Shown in pieces: positions 9,409 through 18,700 of a DNA stretch of 64,000 nucleotides. The DNA comes from Stappia stellulata DSM 5886. Its GTDB lineage: Bacteria > Pseudomonadota > Alphaproteobacteria > Rhizobiales > Stappiaceae. The translations under genes were made by a program, and so were the position numbers. The number at the start of each line of letters is the position of its first letter. The first letter of the stretch is position 1. The stretch lies in contig NZ_AUIM01000012.1 in assembly GCF_000423705.1 (NCBI RefSeq), forward strand, positions 124,001 to 188,000, read 5' to 3'. The notes under the pieces are model-generated. The model worked only from the letters and a program-made list of their open reading frames with translations. It made no database searches and had not been told where the DNA came from.

Positions 9409-9531
9409 GAACCCCTCCCGCTTCTGTCATCGCTGCCGCGCGATGGCGGCGGGCGGGATCATGGCGTGCGAATCGCGGCCCGTCATCCGTGCAGTGCGGC
9501 AATGACGCAAACAAAAGGATGCGTGACGTTT

Positions 9532-10248
9532 TCAGGGGCTTGAGGCGTCGTCCGGCCACAGGAACGCATAGATGGCGAGCGAGAAACCGATGTGCTCGCG
9601 CAGCAACGCCACGGCGGCCGCTGTGTCGCGGTCCAGCGTTGCCTCCATCATCCGGGTGTGATGGGCGAGGCCGAGCGTGCCCCTGACCAGTTCGGTAAAG
9701 GCTGTGCGCGCGGCCGTATCCAACTCGCGGTGGGCGGTCGGATCGAACAGCATGTGGCGGTGGTGACGGCGCAGCTGCTCGGTGATCTGGCGCTGAAAGC
9801 GGTTCAGGCAGGCGGAGGCGCCGGCCGACAGGAGCGCGTCGTGAAAGCTCTCGTGACGAAGCTCCCATTCGGCCATGGCGGAGGCGCCGACGCCGGGGCC
9901 GGGCACCGGCGTGCGGGCGAAGGCGTGATGGGCGGCGACGATGCGGCCCTCCCATTCCGCGTCGCCGGAGGCGATGGAGCGGGCAAGCAGGGCTTCCTCC
10001 GCGGCCTGGCGCCCGACCTGGAGATCGCGGATCGAGGACGCGGAGACGGGCGCGACCCGGTAGCCCCGGTTGCGCTCCGAGACGACCAGACCTTCCGCCT
10101 CCAGCCGCGACAGCGCCTCGCGCAGCGGCGTCCAGCCAAGGCCGTAGCGCTCGGTCAGCGTGGCGACAACCAGCGGCGAACCGGCGAGCAGCGCGGCGTT
10201 GAGAATGTCGGCCTTGAGCCGTTCGAAGGCCTCGTCTGTCTTTGCCAT
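9532..10248 (-). CDS. GntR family transcriptional regulator (FCD type), likely kynurenine operon regulator
   Basis: 238 residues: an N-terminal winged helix with LTERYGLGWTPLREALSRLEAEGLV and an all-helical FCD effector domain with His residues typical of metal/carboxylate-binding FCD proteins (HHAFARTPV, LRHESFHDAL, HTRMMEATL). The ATG at 10248 follows AAGGGACACC; the frame stays open further upstream but runs through AT-rich intergenic DNA. It is divergent from kynU with a 227-base shared region, so control of the kynUAB operon is a reasonable inference. Known Pseudomonas KynR is Lrp-type, so this would be a non-homologous regulator. Confidence 0.85.
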   Translation of the reverse strand: MAKTDEAFERLKADILNAALLAGSPLVVATLTERYGLGWTPLREALSRLEAEGLVVSERNRGYRVAPVSASSIRDLQVGRQAAEEALLARSIASGDAEWEGRIVAAHHAFARTPVPGPGVGASAMAEWELRHESFHDALLSAGASACLNRFQRQITEQLRRHHRHMLFDPTAHRELDTAARTAFTELVRGTLGLAHHTRMMEATLDRDTAAAVALLREHIGFSLAIYAFLWPDDASSP

Positions 10249-10339
10249 TCCCGGTGTCCCTTGCGGCGGTTTTGAACCCGCGATGCGGTCGCTGTTGCAT
10301 CCGGCCGAAGCGATCGCGGCCGAAAATGTGCAGCAGAAA

Positions 10340-10360
10340 ATATAATACAAGAAATTATAT
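10340..10360. promoter_or_regulatory. AT-rich inverted repeat between the GntR gene and kynU
   Basis: ATATAAT, 7 bases, ATTATAT forms a perfect inverted repeat at 10340-10360; an overlapping 12-bp palindrome ATTATATATAAT lies at 10354-10365. This is the only AT-rich part of the divergent promoter region and could be the operator of the GntR regulator and/or the -10 regions. No direct evidence of binding. Confidence 0.45.
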
Positions 10361-10475
10361 ATAATATATTGAGCTCCGTCATCCTGCTTGCTAGGGTGAC
10401 GGCACTTCATCCACCGCCGAAGGTCGCCCAAAGCGCTTCATCCGGCGGGAGGCGCCGCGCAGGCGGTGCGACCGA

Positions 10476-11729
10476 GTGACCAGGACGACCGACATGCTCA
10501 CGACCCAGGGCGCGGATGCGCGCCGTCTCGACGAGAACGATCCGCTCGCCGCGAAGCGCGACCTTTTCACCATTCCCGACGGTGTTTTGTATCTCGACGG
10601 CAATTCGCTGGGCGTGTTGCCGGCCGCCGTGCCGGCGCATGTCCAGAAGGTCGTGCAGGAGGAATGGGGCACCAGCCTGATCCGGGCCTGGAACGATCAT
10701 GACTGGATCGACCTGCCGCAGCGCGTCGGCGACAAGATCGCTCCGATCGTCGGCGCCGCGCCCGGCACGGTCACCGCCTGCGACAACACCTCCGTCAATG
10801 TGTTCAAGGTGCTGGCGGCCGCGCTTGCGCTGCGTCCGGACCGCAAGGTGATCCTTTCCGACAACGGCAATTTCCCGACCGATCTTTACATGGCCCAGGG
10901 GCTGCGCGATCTGCTGGATCGCGGACATGAGTTGAAGATCGTCGACCCCGAGGCGGTCGAGGGCGCGATCGACGAAAGCATCGCCGTCGTGATGCTGACA
11001 CAGGTCGACTACAAGACCGGTCGCCTGCACGACATGGCGGCGCTGACGAAACGCGCGCATCAGGTTGGCGCGCTGGCCGTCTGGGATCTGGCCCATTCCG
11101 CCGGCGCTCTTCCTGTCGAGCTTGACGCCTGCGGTGCCGATTTCGCGGTCGGTTGCGGCTACAAGTATCTGAACGGCGGCCCCGGCGCGCCGGCGTTTCT
11201 CTATGTCGCAGCCGGCCTGCAGGACAAGGTCACGCCCCCGCTCACCGGCTGGATGGGCCATGAGGCGCCGTTCGCCTTCGATCTCGACTTTCGCGCCGAC
11301 ACCGGCATCGGGCGCATGCGGGTCGGCACGCCCCCGGTGCTCTCGCTCTCCGCGCTCGACAAGGCACTCGACGCCTTCGCCGATGTCGACATGGGCGTGT
11401 TGCGCAAGAAATCGATCAGCCTGAGCGAGTTGTTCCGGGCCGAGATCGAGCGCCGTTGCCCGGAACTGGAGCTTGCCAGCCCGCGCGACCCGCATGCGCG
11501 CGGCAGCCAGGTCTCCTTCCGCTTCGAGAACGGTTATGCCCTGATGCGGGCGCTGATCGCGCGCGGTGTCATCGGCGATTTCCGTGCGCCCGACGTCGTG
11601 CGTTTCGGCTTCACGCCGCTCTATCTGTCGCATGCCGATATTCTGGCCGCTTGCGACATTCTCGAGGACATCGTGAAGACCCGCGCCTGGGACACGCCCG
11701 AATTCCACAAGAAGGCCAAGGTGACATGA
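10476..11729 (+). CDS. kynU: Kynureninase
   Basis: 417 residues (411 if translation begins at the ATG at 10494, which has AGGA 8 bases upstream). This PLP enzyme cleaves L-kynurenine to anthranilate and alanine. The PLP-anchoring lysine is Lys230 in [16 protein letters not shown], and the cofactor aspartate lies in VWDLAHSAG at 202-210. First gene of kynU-kynA-kynB; its stop overlaps the next start (ATGA). Together with the dioxygenase and formamidase it makes the complete tryptophan-to-anthranilate route. Confidence 0.95.
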   Translation: MTRTTDMLTTQGADARRLDENDPLAAKRDLFTIPDGVLYLDGNSLGVLPAAVPAHVQKVVQEEWGTSLIRAWNDHDWIDLPQRVGDKIAPIVGAAPGTVTACDNTSVNVFKVLAAALALRPDRKVILSDNGNFPTDLYMAQGLRDLLDRGHELKIVDPEAVEGAIDESIAVVMLTQVDYKTGRLHDMAALTKRAHQVGALAVWDLAHSAGALPVELDACGADFAVGCGYKYLNGGPGAPAFLYVAAGLQDKVTPPLTGWMGHEAPFAFDLDFRADTGIGRMRVGTPPVLSLSALDKALDAFADVDMGVLRKKSISLSELFRAEIERRCPELELASPRDPHARGSQVSFRFENGYALMRALIARGVIGDFRAPDVVRFGFTPLYLSHADILAACDILEDIVKTRAWDTPEFHKKAKVT

Positions 11730-12592
11730 GCGATACATCCGGGCCGCGCGACAAGCTGTTGACACCCTTCGATCCGGAGACGGACGGGGCGGAGATGGAA
11801 TTCGACGGGCGCATGTCCTATGGCGACTACCTGTGCCTCAACCGGATCCTGACGTCACAAAATCCCCTGTCCGAAGCGCACGACGAGATGCTGTTCATCA
11901 TCCAGCATCAAACGTCGGAGCTTTGGATGAAGCTCGCGATCCACGAACTGGTCGCGGCGAAACGGCAGATTGCCTCCGACGACCTGCCGCCGGCCTTCAA
12001 GATGCTGACGCGGGTGGCGCGGATCTTCGAGCAGCTGACCGGGGCCTGGCAGGTTCTGCGCACGATGACGCCTTCCGAATACACCGACTTTCGCGAGGAT
12101 CTCGGCCAGTCCTCCGGCTTCCAGTCGCATCAGTACCGGGCCATCGAGTTTCTCGCGGGAAACAAGAATGCCGCGATGTTGCGCCCGCACGAACATGTGC
12201 CGCGCGTCCATCACTGGCTCAATGAACTGCGGCTGGAAACCAGCATCTACGACGAGGCGATCCGGCTGTTGGCGCGCTCGGGCTTCACGATCGACGCGGA
12301 ACACCTCGCACGGGATCCGGGCGAGCCCTATTCGAAGAACGCCAGCGTCCATGCCGCCTGGATCGAGGTCTACAAGGACCCGCGCCAGCACTGGCCGCTG
12401 TACGAGCTTGCCGAGAAGCTGGTCGACTTCGAGGACTATTTCCGGCGCTGGCGCTTCAACCATGTCACCACCGTGGAACGTGTCATCGGCTTCAAACGCG
12501 GCACGGGAGGCACCTCGGGCGTGAATTACCTGCGCCGGATGCTCGATGTTGTCCTTTTCCCGGAATTGTGGAATATCCGCGCCGATCTGTGA
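11726..12592 (+). CDS. kynA: Tryptophan 2,3-dioxygenase
   Basis: 288-residue haem dioxygenase that opens the indole ring of L-tryptophan to N-formylkynurenine. Family motifs include [16 protein letters not shown], the substrate pocket [14 protein letters not shown], and near the C terminus [20 protein letters not shown] with the proximal haem histidine. The start overlaps the kynU stop by 4 bases. Length and motifs are complete. Confidence 0.96.
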   Translation: MSDTSGPRDKLLTPFDPETDGAEMEFDGRMSYGDYLCLNRILTSQNPLSEAHDEMLFIIQHQTSELWMKLAIHELVAAKRQIASDDLPPAFKMLTRVARIFEQLTGAWQVLRTMTPSEYTDFREDLGQSSGFQSHQYRAIEFLAGNKNAAMLRPHEHVPRVHHWLNELRLETSIYDEAIRLLARSGFTIDAEHLARDPGEPYSKNASVHAAWIEVYKDPRQHWPLYELAEKLVDFEDYFRRWRFNHVTTVERVIGFKRGTGGTSGVNYLRRMLDVVLFPELWNIRADL

Positions 12593-12635
12593 CCCTGGAT
12601 GGCGAAACCGCGCCGCCCGCACCTGAGGAGACACC

Positions 12636-13262
12636 GTGTCCCGTCTGATCGACATCACGCCGTCGCTTGCGCCGGGTGTCGCCGTCTTTCCGGGCGACGC
12701 GGCCTACCGGATCGAGCAGACCTTCGCCATCTCGCCGGACTGCCCGGTGAATGTCGCGAGCGTGTCGCTGTCCACGCACTGCGGCGCGCATGCCGACGCG
12801 CCGCTGCATTACGACGCGCAAGGCGCCGACATTGCCTCGTTGCCGCTTGAGGATTTCATCGGTCCGGCACGGCTGATCGATGCGCGGGGGGAGGGGCCGC
12901 TGTGTCAGCCCGGCGACATCGCCGACCGGCTCGACGGCGTTCCGCCGCGCGTGCTCCTGCGTCTCGCCGACGGACTGGATCCGGCGCGCTGGCCCGAGGG
13001 GTTTCGCGCGCTGGCGCCTGAAACGGTGGAGCTTCTGGCGGCGAGGGGCGTGCGGTTGATCGGCGTCGATGTGCCGTCGGTGGATCCGGAAACCTCCAAG
13101 GCGCTTCCGGCGCATATGGCGGTGCGCAAGCACGACATGCGCATTCTGGAGAATCTTGCGCTCCATATGGCGGATGACGGGGATTATGAGTTGATCGCGC
13201 CGCCATTGAAGTTAGAAGGACTTGATGCGGCGCCGGTGCGCGCCGTCTTGCGACCTCTCTGA
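12636..13262 (+). CDS. kynB: Kynurenine formamidase (arylformamidase)
   Basis: 208-residue metal-dependent cyclase-family hydrolase that removes formate from N-formylkynurenine. The metal-binding motif is HCGAHADAPLH (His48, His52, Asp54, His58), and GVDVPSVDP is the second conserved element. A GTG start follows GAGGAG 7 bases upstream, 43 bases after kynA. Last enzyme gene of the operon; an ABC importer follows after a 70-base gap on the same strand. Confidence 0.94.
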   Translation: MSRLIDITPSLAPGVAVFPGDAAYRIEQTFAISPDCPVNVASVSLSTHCGAHADAPLHYDAQGADIASLPLEDFIGPARLIDARGEGPLCQPGDIADRLDGVPPRVLLRLADGLDPARWPEGFRALAPETVELLAARGVRLIGVDVPSVDPETSKALPAHMAVRKHDMRILENLALHMADDGDYELIAPPLKLEGLDAAPVRAVLRPL

Positions 13263-13332
13263 AGAAGAGGCGCAAGGGGGGACACAACGAAGGCGGCGCA
13301 ACGACAGACCGCCAGAACACACGAGGGAGGCG

Positions 13333-14121
13333 ATGGGCTTGGGAGAGCTTATGCTGGAGGTGGACCGCCTGGTCATGGACTATGGCGGGTTTCGCGCGGT
13401 CGATCATTGCTCCTTTGAGGTGCATGAAGGGTCGATCACCGGACTGATCGGCCCGAACGGGGCCGGCAAGACCACATTGTTCAATCTCATTGCCGGAGCG
13501 TTTCCCCCGACCGAGGGGTCGATCCGCTATCTGGGCAAGACGATCACGAAGCTTTCCACCGACAAGCGGTTCCATCGCGGTCTGGTGCGGACCTTCCAGA
13601 TTCCCCATGAGTTCCATCGCCTGACCGCGTTGGAGAACCTGATGATGGTGCCGCCGGCGCAGGCGGGCGAAAGCCTCGTCGCCAACTGGCTGAGCTATGG
13701 CCGGGTGCGCGAAACCGAGGCTCGCGTGCGGGCACGCGCCGAGGAGGCGCTGGATTTCCTGGAGCTTTCGCATCTGGCCAACGAGCGCGCCGGCAATCTG
13801 TCCGGCGGTCAGAAGAAGCTCCTGGAACTGGGCCGCACCATGATGACGGATGCGCGGCTGGTGCTCCTCGACGAGCCGGCCGCCGGCGTCAACCGCACGC
13901 TTTTGCGCAAGCTTGAGGAAAAGATCGCGATCCTGAACAGGGAGCGCGGCTACACCTTCATCCTGATCGAGCACGATATGGAAATGATTGAGAAACTCTG
14001 CGATCCGGTGATCTGCATGGCGGAGGGGCGGGTGCTGATCCAGGGCGATTTCGCAACCGTGCGCTCCGACCCCAGGGTGCTGGAAGCCTATCTGGGCGAG
14101 ACGGTCGGAGACGCTGCATGA
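13333..14121 (+). CDS. Branched-chain-type ABC importer ATP-binding protein, LivG-like (cluster 1)
   Basis: 262-residue ATPase of the HAAT importer family. Walker A GPNGAGKT is at residues 40-47, the signature [11 protein letters not shown] at about 160, and Walker [10 protein letters not shown] follows. An ATG with GAGGGAGG just upstream is the best start; the frame is open further upstream but overlaps kynB. It begins a five-gene set (G-F-H-M-K order) lying directly behind kynUAB, suggesting tryptophan, kynurenine or a related aromatic amino acid as cargo. Confidence 0.88.
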   Translation: MGLGELMLEVDRLVMDYGGFRAVDHCSFEVHEGSITGLIGPNGAGKTTLFNLIAGAFPPTEGSIRYLGKTITKLSTDKRFHRGLVRTFQIPHEFHRLTALENLMMVPPAQAGESLVANWLSYGRVRETEARVRARAEEALDFLELSHLANERAGNLSGGQKKLLELGRTMMTDARLVLLDEPAAGVNRTLLRKLEEKIAILNRERGYTFILIEHDMEMIEKLCDPVICMAEGRVLIQGDFATVRSDPRVLEAYLGETVGDAA

Positions 14122-14825
14122 GCGACATTCTCGTGATGCGGGACCTGGTTGGCGGCTATGGCGATGCCAACGTCCTGCAAGGCGTGTCGATGCGCGCGGC
14201 CAAGGCGGAGATCGTCGTGATCGTCGGTCCCAACGGCGCCGGCAAGTCGACCGCGATGAAGGCGATCTTCGGCCTTCTCAAGGTGCGTGGCGGGTCGATC
14301 ACCGTTGACGGCACCGAAATCACCGGCTGGGAGCCCAATCGCATCGTCGAGGCCGGCGTGTGCTACGTGCCGCAGGTCAGCAACGTCTTTCGCGAAATGA
14401 CGGTGCACGAGAATCTGGAGATGGGGGCCTTCCTGCGCACCGGCGATCTGTCGGCTGCCTACGACCGGGTCTACACGCTGTTTCCCGACCTGAAGGAACG
14501 CCGCAAGGCGCTCGCCGGCAACCTGTCGGGCGGTCAGCGGCAGATGGTGGCCATGGGCCGCGCGCTGATGCTGGAGCCGAAGCTCCTGCTTCTCGACGAG
14601 CCGACGGCGGGCCTGTCGCCGCGCTACATGGAGCAGATCTTCCAGATCTGCCGGGACGTGCGCGACACCGGCGTCACCATCGTCCTGGTCGAGCAGCACG
14701 CCAAGCAGGCGCTGGCCTTCGCCGATCGCGGCTATGTGCTCGCCGCCGGCGCCAACCGCCACGAAGGCACCGGCGCGGATCTCCTCGCCGACCGCGACGT
14801 CGCAGACATGTTCCTCGGAGGGTGA
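14118..14825 (+). CDS. Branched-chain-type ABC importer ATP-binding protein, LivF-like (cluster 1)
   Basis: 235 residues, the second ATPase of the importer. Walker A GPNGAGKS at about 38-45, signature NLSGGQRQMVAMGRAL and Walker B LLLLDEPTAGLSP are intact. The start overlaps the preceding stop (ATGA). LivF-type subunits pair with LivG-type subunits to drive the two permeases. Confidence 0.9.
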   Translation: MSDILVMRDLVGGYGDANVLQGVSMRAAKAEIVVIVGPNGAGKSTAMKAIFGLLKVRGGSITVDGTEITGWEPNRIVEAGVCYVPQVSNVFREMTVHENLEMGAFLRTGDLSAAYDRVYTLFPDLKERRKALAGNLSGGQRQMVAMGRALMLEPKLLLLDEPTAGLSPRYMEQIFQICRDVRDTGVTIVLVEQHAKQALAFADRGYVLAAGANRHEGTGADLLADRDVADMFLGG

Positions 14826-14830
14826 GTGCG

Positions 14831-15703
14831 ATGGGCGCGCTGGAAATCATCAACTTCTATCTCGTGCCGGGCATCGTGATCGGCTCGATCTATGCGCTGG
14901 GCGCGGTCGGCATCACGCTCGTCTTCTCCATCCTGCGCTATGCGCATCTGGCGCATGGCGATCTGGCGACGCTGGGCGCCTTCCTTGCGCTGGGCGCCGT
15001 GACGCTTGGCGGGGTCTCGCCCTATGTCGCGCTTCCGGTCGCCATGGTTCTGACGGCCGCGGCCGCCGTGATGATCGACAAGGCCTTCTACGCCTATCTG
15101 CGGGAACGGCCGAAAATCGTCACCGTGATGGCCTCGCTCGGCGTGGCGCTGATGGTGCGGGCCATTGTCCAGGTGGTGTGGGGCGTGGATTCGGAGACCT
15201 ATACCCGCGGCATCGTGCGTCCCGACGTATGGTTCGGTATCCGCCTCCGCGACCGCGAGCTGATCACCATCTTCGCGATGATCGGCCTGGTGCTGGCGCT
15301 TCACGTCTTTCTCCAGCAAAGCAAGTGGGGCAAGGCAATGCGGGCGATGTCCGACAATCCGGATCTCGCGTTGCTGTCGGGCGTCGACAACAAGAAGGTC
15401 GTGATGCTGACCTGGATCATCGTCGGCGGCCTGTGCGCGGCCGCCGGCGTCTTCCTCGGGCTCAACTACGAGCTCAAGGCGATGATGGGCTGGACCATGC
15501 TGCTGCCGATGTTCGCCGCCGCCATCCTGGGCGGTGTCGGGCGCGTCGAGGGTGCGGTCCTGGGCGGGTTGATCGTCGGCATCGCGGAGGAGATGTCGAC
15601 GCTGTTCCTGCCGACCGAATACAAGGCCGCGACGGCCTTTGCGATCCTGCTGCTCATGCTGCTTGTGCGCCCGACCGGGCTGCTCAAGGGCAAGGTTCTT
15701 TAG
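14831..15703 (+). CDS. Branched-chain-type ABC importer permease, LivH-like (cluster 1)
   Basis: 290-residue integral membrane protein with about eight hydrophobic helices, starting GIVIGSIYALGAVGITLVFSI and containing RYAHLAHGDLATLGAF, typical of LivH. ATG at 14831 has GGAGG 9 bases upstream; a GTG at 14822 overlapping the livF stop is the alternative. The coupling region AMRAMSDNPDLALLSGVD is conserved. Confidence 0.9.
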   Translation: MGALEIINFYLVPGIVIGSIYALGAVGITLVFSILRYAHLAHGDLATLGAFLALGAVTLGGVSPYVALPVAMVLTAAAAVMIDKAFYAYLRERPKIVTVMASLGVALMVRAIVQVVWGVDSETYTRGIVRPDVWFGIRLRDRELITIFAMIGLVLALHVFLQQSKWGKAMRAMSDNPDLALLSGVDNKKVVMLTWIIVGGLCAAAGVFLGLNYELKAMMGWTMLLPMFAAAILGGVGRVEGAVLGGLIVGIAEEMSTLFLPTEYKAATAFAILLLMLLVRPTGLLKGKVL

Positions 15704-15717
15704 GGGGGACGGCTGAC

Positions 15718-16674
15718 ATGGAATGGATCGGTCTTGCCAATTATGCCGTCTTCATGGCGATTTTCATCTGCATTTATGCGTTGCTGTCGCTGGGGCTGAA
15801 CATCCAGTGGGGCTTCACCGGCCTCTTCAACGCGGGCATCGCGGGGTTCTTCGCCGTCGGCGCCTATACCTCCGCAGTCCTGACGTCGCCGGCCGCCGAG
15901 GGACGGCTCGGCGGGTTCGACCTGCCGGTGCCGATTGGGTGGATCGGGGCGATGGTGGCCGCGGCCCTGATCGCCTGGCCGATCGGAAAGATCTGTCTGA
16001 GGTTCCGTTCCGATTATCTGGCCATCGCCACCATTGGCGTCGCCGAGATCATCCGTCTGGTGATCAAGTCGGAGGACTGGCTGACCAATTCGGCGCGGGG
16101 CATCACCGATATCCCGCGGCCTTTCGGCGATCTTCCCTACGTCTACTCGCAGCTCGCCTATCTCGCCATCGTCGCCAGCGTGTTGTTCGTCGCCTATCTG
16201 ATGGTGGAACGCCAGATCGCAGCGCCCTGGGGGCGGATGATGCGCGCCATTCGCGACAATGAGGACGCCGCCCGCGCCATGGGCAAGGACGTGCCGTTCC
16301 GCCGGCTGGAGGCCTTTATCTTCGGCTCCGCGCTGATGGGACTGGGCGGGGCGCTGTTTGCCCATTTCAACCGCACGATCACGCCGGAGGCGATCGATCC
16401 GATGATCGCGACCTTCCTGGTGTGGATCATGTTGATCCTCGGCGGTTCGGGCAACAATCGCGGCGCGATCCTGGGTGTGGCCGTTGTCTGGATCATCTGG
16501 TCGATGTCGGAGATCGTCACCGACCAGCTGCCGCATGAATATGCGGTGAAGGCGAAATACATGCGCGTTTTCCTGATCGGGCTGATGCTGCAGCTGGTGC
16601 TGCGCTTCCGTCCCGAAGGGCTTTTGCCGGAGCCGCAGGGGACGCGCGCAGAGATGTCTGAAAAGTCGAAATGA
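15718..16674 (+). CDS. Branched-chain-type ABC importer permease, LivM-like (cluster 1)
   Basis: 318-residue membrane permease with LNIQWGFTGLFNAGIAGFF, the LivM hallmark, and the coupling loop AIRDNEDAARAMGKDVPFRRL. ATG at 15718 follows TAGGGGGGACGG, 14 bases after the livH stop. Fourth gene of the importer set; the binding protein follows after 118 bases containing a small GCGGC/GCCGC hairpin. Confidence 0.9.
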   Translation: MEWIGLANYAVFMAIFICIYALLSLGLNIQWGFTGLFNAGIAGFFAVGAYTSAVLTSPAAEGRLGGFDLPVPIGWIGAMVAAALIAWPIGKICLRFRSDYLAIATIGVAEIIRLVIKSEDWLTNSARGITDIPRPFGDLPYVYSQLAYLAIVASVLFVAYLMVERQIAAPWGRMMRAIRDNEDAARAMGKDVPFRRLEAFIFGSALMGLGGALFAHFNRTITPEAIDPMIATFLVWIMLILGGSGNNRGAILGVAVVWIIWSMSEIVTDQLPHEYAVKAKYMRVFLIGLMLQLVLRFRPEGLLPEPQGTRAEMSEKSK

Positions 16675-16792
16675 AGCTTGTGGGGACGGCACGTTTCGGT
16701 TGAGACTGTCGCCTCAGACGGGACCGGAAAAACGGATCCCGGCAAGACGTGCGGCTCCAGGCCGCAGCGTGAATCATAAGTGGAGGTGAGTG

Positions 16793-17992
16793 ATGAACAA
16801 GTTCCGTACCGCCCTGGCCGCGACGCTGCTCGGCGCGACGGCGATGGCCGCACCGGCACAGGCCGACGTGAAGATCGGTCTTCTGGGCGGGGTGTCCGGT
16901 CCGATCGCGGCAATGGCGCCTGCGATGATCGACAGTGCCCGCCTTGCCGTCCAGCAGGTGAACGACAACGGTGGCATTCTCGACGGCGAAAAGCTGGTCG
17001 CGGTGATCGGCGACAGCGCCTGCAATCCGCAGAACGGCACCGATGCGGCCACCAAGGCGGTCAACATCGAAAACGTTGTCGGCATTGTCGGTCCGCATTG
17101 CTCGGGCTCGGTTCTCGCCGCGGCCAACTCGGTCACCATTCCCGCCGGCGTCACCATCATCTCGCCGTCCGGAACCTCGCCGGAAATCTCCGGTCTCAAC
17201 GACAATGACACCGTGTTCCGCACCGTGCCGTCCGACGACTTCCAGGGGCGCGCGCTTGCCCGCACGCTGCTCCTGCGCGACACGGCCAAGGTCGCCGTTG
17301 CCTATCTCAACAACGACTACGGCAAGGGCCTTGCCGAATCCTTCCGCGACGAGTTCGAGGGCAATGGCGGCGAGATCGCCGGCTTCGCAGCCCATGAGGG
17401 CGAGAAGGCTTCCTACCGTTCGAACCTGGCCGAGCTTGCCTCGGGCGGCGCCGACACGCTGGTGATCTTCGATTACGGCGACGGCTCCGGTCTCACCATG
17501 CTGCGCCAGGCGCTGGAAAACGGCTTCTTCACCAACTTCGTCGGCGGCGACGGCATGAAGTCGGATGCCCCGATCAAGGAGCTCGGCGCGGAAAACCTGA
17601 CCACCTTCCTCTCCTCGGCTCCGGTGGGCGAAAAGTCGGATTCGCTTGAGATGTTCGGCAAGGCATTCGCCGAAATCGGCGGCGACCCGGCGGCGATCTT
17701 CGCCACGACCTCCTATGACGCGGCCTTCATGCTGGCGCTTGCCATCGAAAAGGCCGGCGGCGACAAGGCCAAGGTCTCCGCATCGCTGCGCGAGATTTCC
17801 AACGGCGAAGGCGAGCCGATCCGCGCTGGAGAATGGGCGAAGGCCAAGGAGCTGATCGCAGCCGGCACCGCCATCGACTACAAGGGCGCGGCCGGCGACC
17901 ACAACTTCGACGACAAGGGCGACGTTCCGGGCACCTATGCCCTGTTCAAGGTCTCCGGCGACAACTTCGAGGTCGTGACGGAAATCCAGTAA
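16793..17992 (+). CDS. Periplasmic amino-acid-type binding protein, LivK-like (cluster 1)
   Basis: 399 residues with a clear signal peptide (MNKFRTALAATLLGATAMAAPAQA, cleavage before DVKIG), then the type I periplasmic fold opening VKIGLLGGVSGPIAAMAPAM. TGGAGG lies 6 bases before the ATG at 16793; a GTG three bases earlier is a poorer choice. It recognises the cargo of the importer next to kynUAB, so tryptophan or kynurenine is the leading guess; branched-chain amino acids remain possible. A strong terminator follows. Confidence 0.88.
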   Translation: MNKFRTALAATLLGATAMAAPAQADVKIGLLGGVSGPIAAMAPAMIDSARLAVQQVNDNGGILDGEKLVAVIGDSACNPQNGTDAATKAVNIENVVGIVGPHCSGSVLAAANSVTIPAGVTIISPSGTSPEISGLNDNDTVFRTVPSDDFQGRALARTLLLRDTAKVAVAYLNNDYGKGLAESFRDEFEGNGGEIAGFAAHEGEKASYRSNLAELASGGADTLVIFDYGDGSGLTMLRQALENGFFTNFVGGDGMKSDAPIKELGAENLTTFLSSAPVGEKSDSLEMFGKAFAEIGGDPAAIFATTSYDAAFMLALAIEKAGGDKAKVSASLREISNGEGEPIRAGEWAKAKELIAAGTAIDYKGAAGDHNFDDKGDVPGTYALFKVSGDNFEVVTEIQ

Positions 17993-18032
17993 GCCGCTGT
18001 CGCGCGCGCTGATTGAGCGCGAACGCAAAAAG

Positions 18033-18062
18033 AAGGCCGCCGGGACATCCCGGCGGCCTTTT
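18033..18062 (+). terminator. Rho-independent terminator after the cluster 1 binding protein
   Basis: A perfect 12-bp stem (AAGGCCGCCGGG / CCCGGCGGCCTT) with loop ACAT is followed by TTTT. It ends the transcript that may begin at kynU. Confidence 0.9.
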
Positions 18063-18122
18063 CACTTCATCGCTTCGAACGCTGGTGTCCGGGCTCTCGC
18101 GCCGTCCAGCCGGTCGCCGCGT

Positions 18123-18590
18123 TTACGAAACGCGGGCGGCTGTGCCGTCCGTGGCCGCGTCGATGTTCAAAAGGAAGCGGATTTCGCCCCTGTCCTCTGC
18201 CAGCTCCGCGATCGTATGCGCGTCGAGCACATTCATGAAGGCTTCCAGCGCTTCATGCAGCAGGCCGTTGAAGCCGCAGGATGTGATCAGCGGACAGTCC
18301 TTGCGCCCCGATTCGAAGCATTCCGCCAGGAGAAAGCTTTCTTCCGCGGCGCGTACCACGGCGCCGACGGTGATCTCCTCGGCCGGCCGCGCCAGCATCA
18401 GCCCGCCGTTGCGCCCGCGAAGCGTGCGCACGAACCCGTTGCTGACCAGGACCTTGAGGATCTTGAACAGATGCGTTTCCGACATCTCGAAGCTGGCCGC
18501 GATGTCCGCGACCCGGCTGGGCTTGTCGGGATTTGCCGCACAATAGATCAGGGTGCGGACCGCGTAGTTGGTTTGCTGAGTAAGACGCAT
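18123..18590 (-). CDS. rirA: Rrf2 family iron-responsive regulator RirA
   Basis: 155 residues beginning MRLTQQTNYAVRTLIYCAAN with the Rrf2 winged helix. The three cluster-binding cysteines are at 91, 99 and 105 (AECFESGRKDCPLITSC), the exact positions used by Rhizobium RirA to hold a [4Fe-4S] cluster that senses iron; RirA represses iron-uptake genes when iron is sufficient. NsrR has a similar cysteine pattern, but the overall sequence and the RGRNGGLMLARPA wing fit RirA. No iron genes are adjacent, so it is likely a global regulator encoded alone. Confidence 0.85.
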   Translation of the reverse strand: MRLTQQTNYAVRTLIYCAANPDKPSRVADIAASFEMSETHLFKILKVLVSNGFVRTLRGRNGGLMLARPAEEITVGAVVRAAEESFLLAECFESGRKDCPLITSCGFNGLLHEALEAFMNVLDAHTIAELAEDRGEIRFLLNIDAATDGTAARVS

Positions 18591-18700
18591 TTTCTAGATA
18601 TGCGTCGCGACCGGGGCCGCGTCAACGGCGGGATGCGAAAATCCTGCAGGCAAGGCTCAGGTTTCGGTCGTTTTGCGGATCTTGCGCAACGCAGCTCCGG

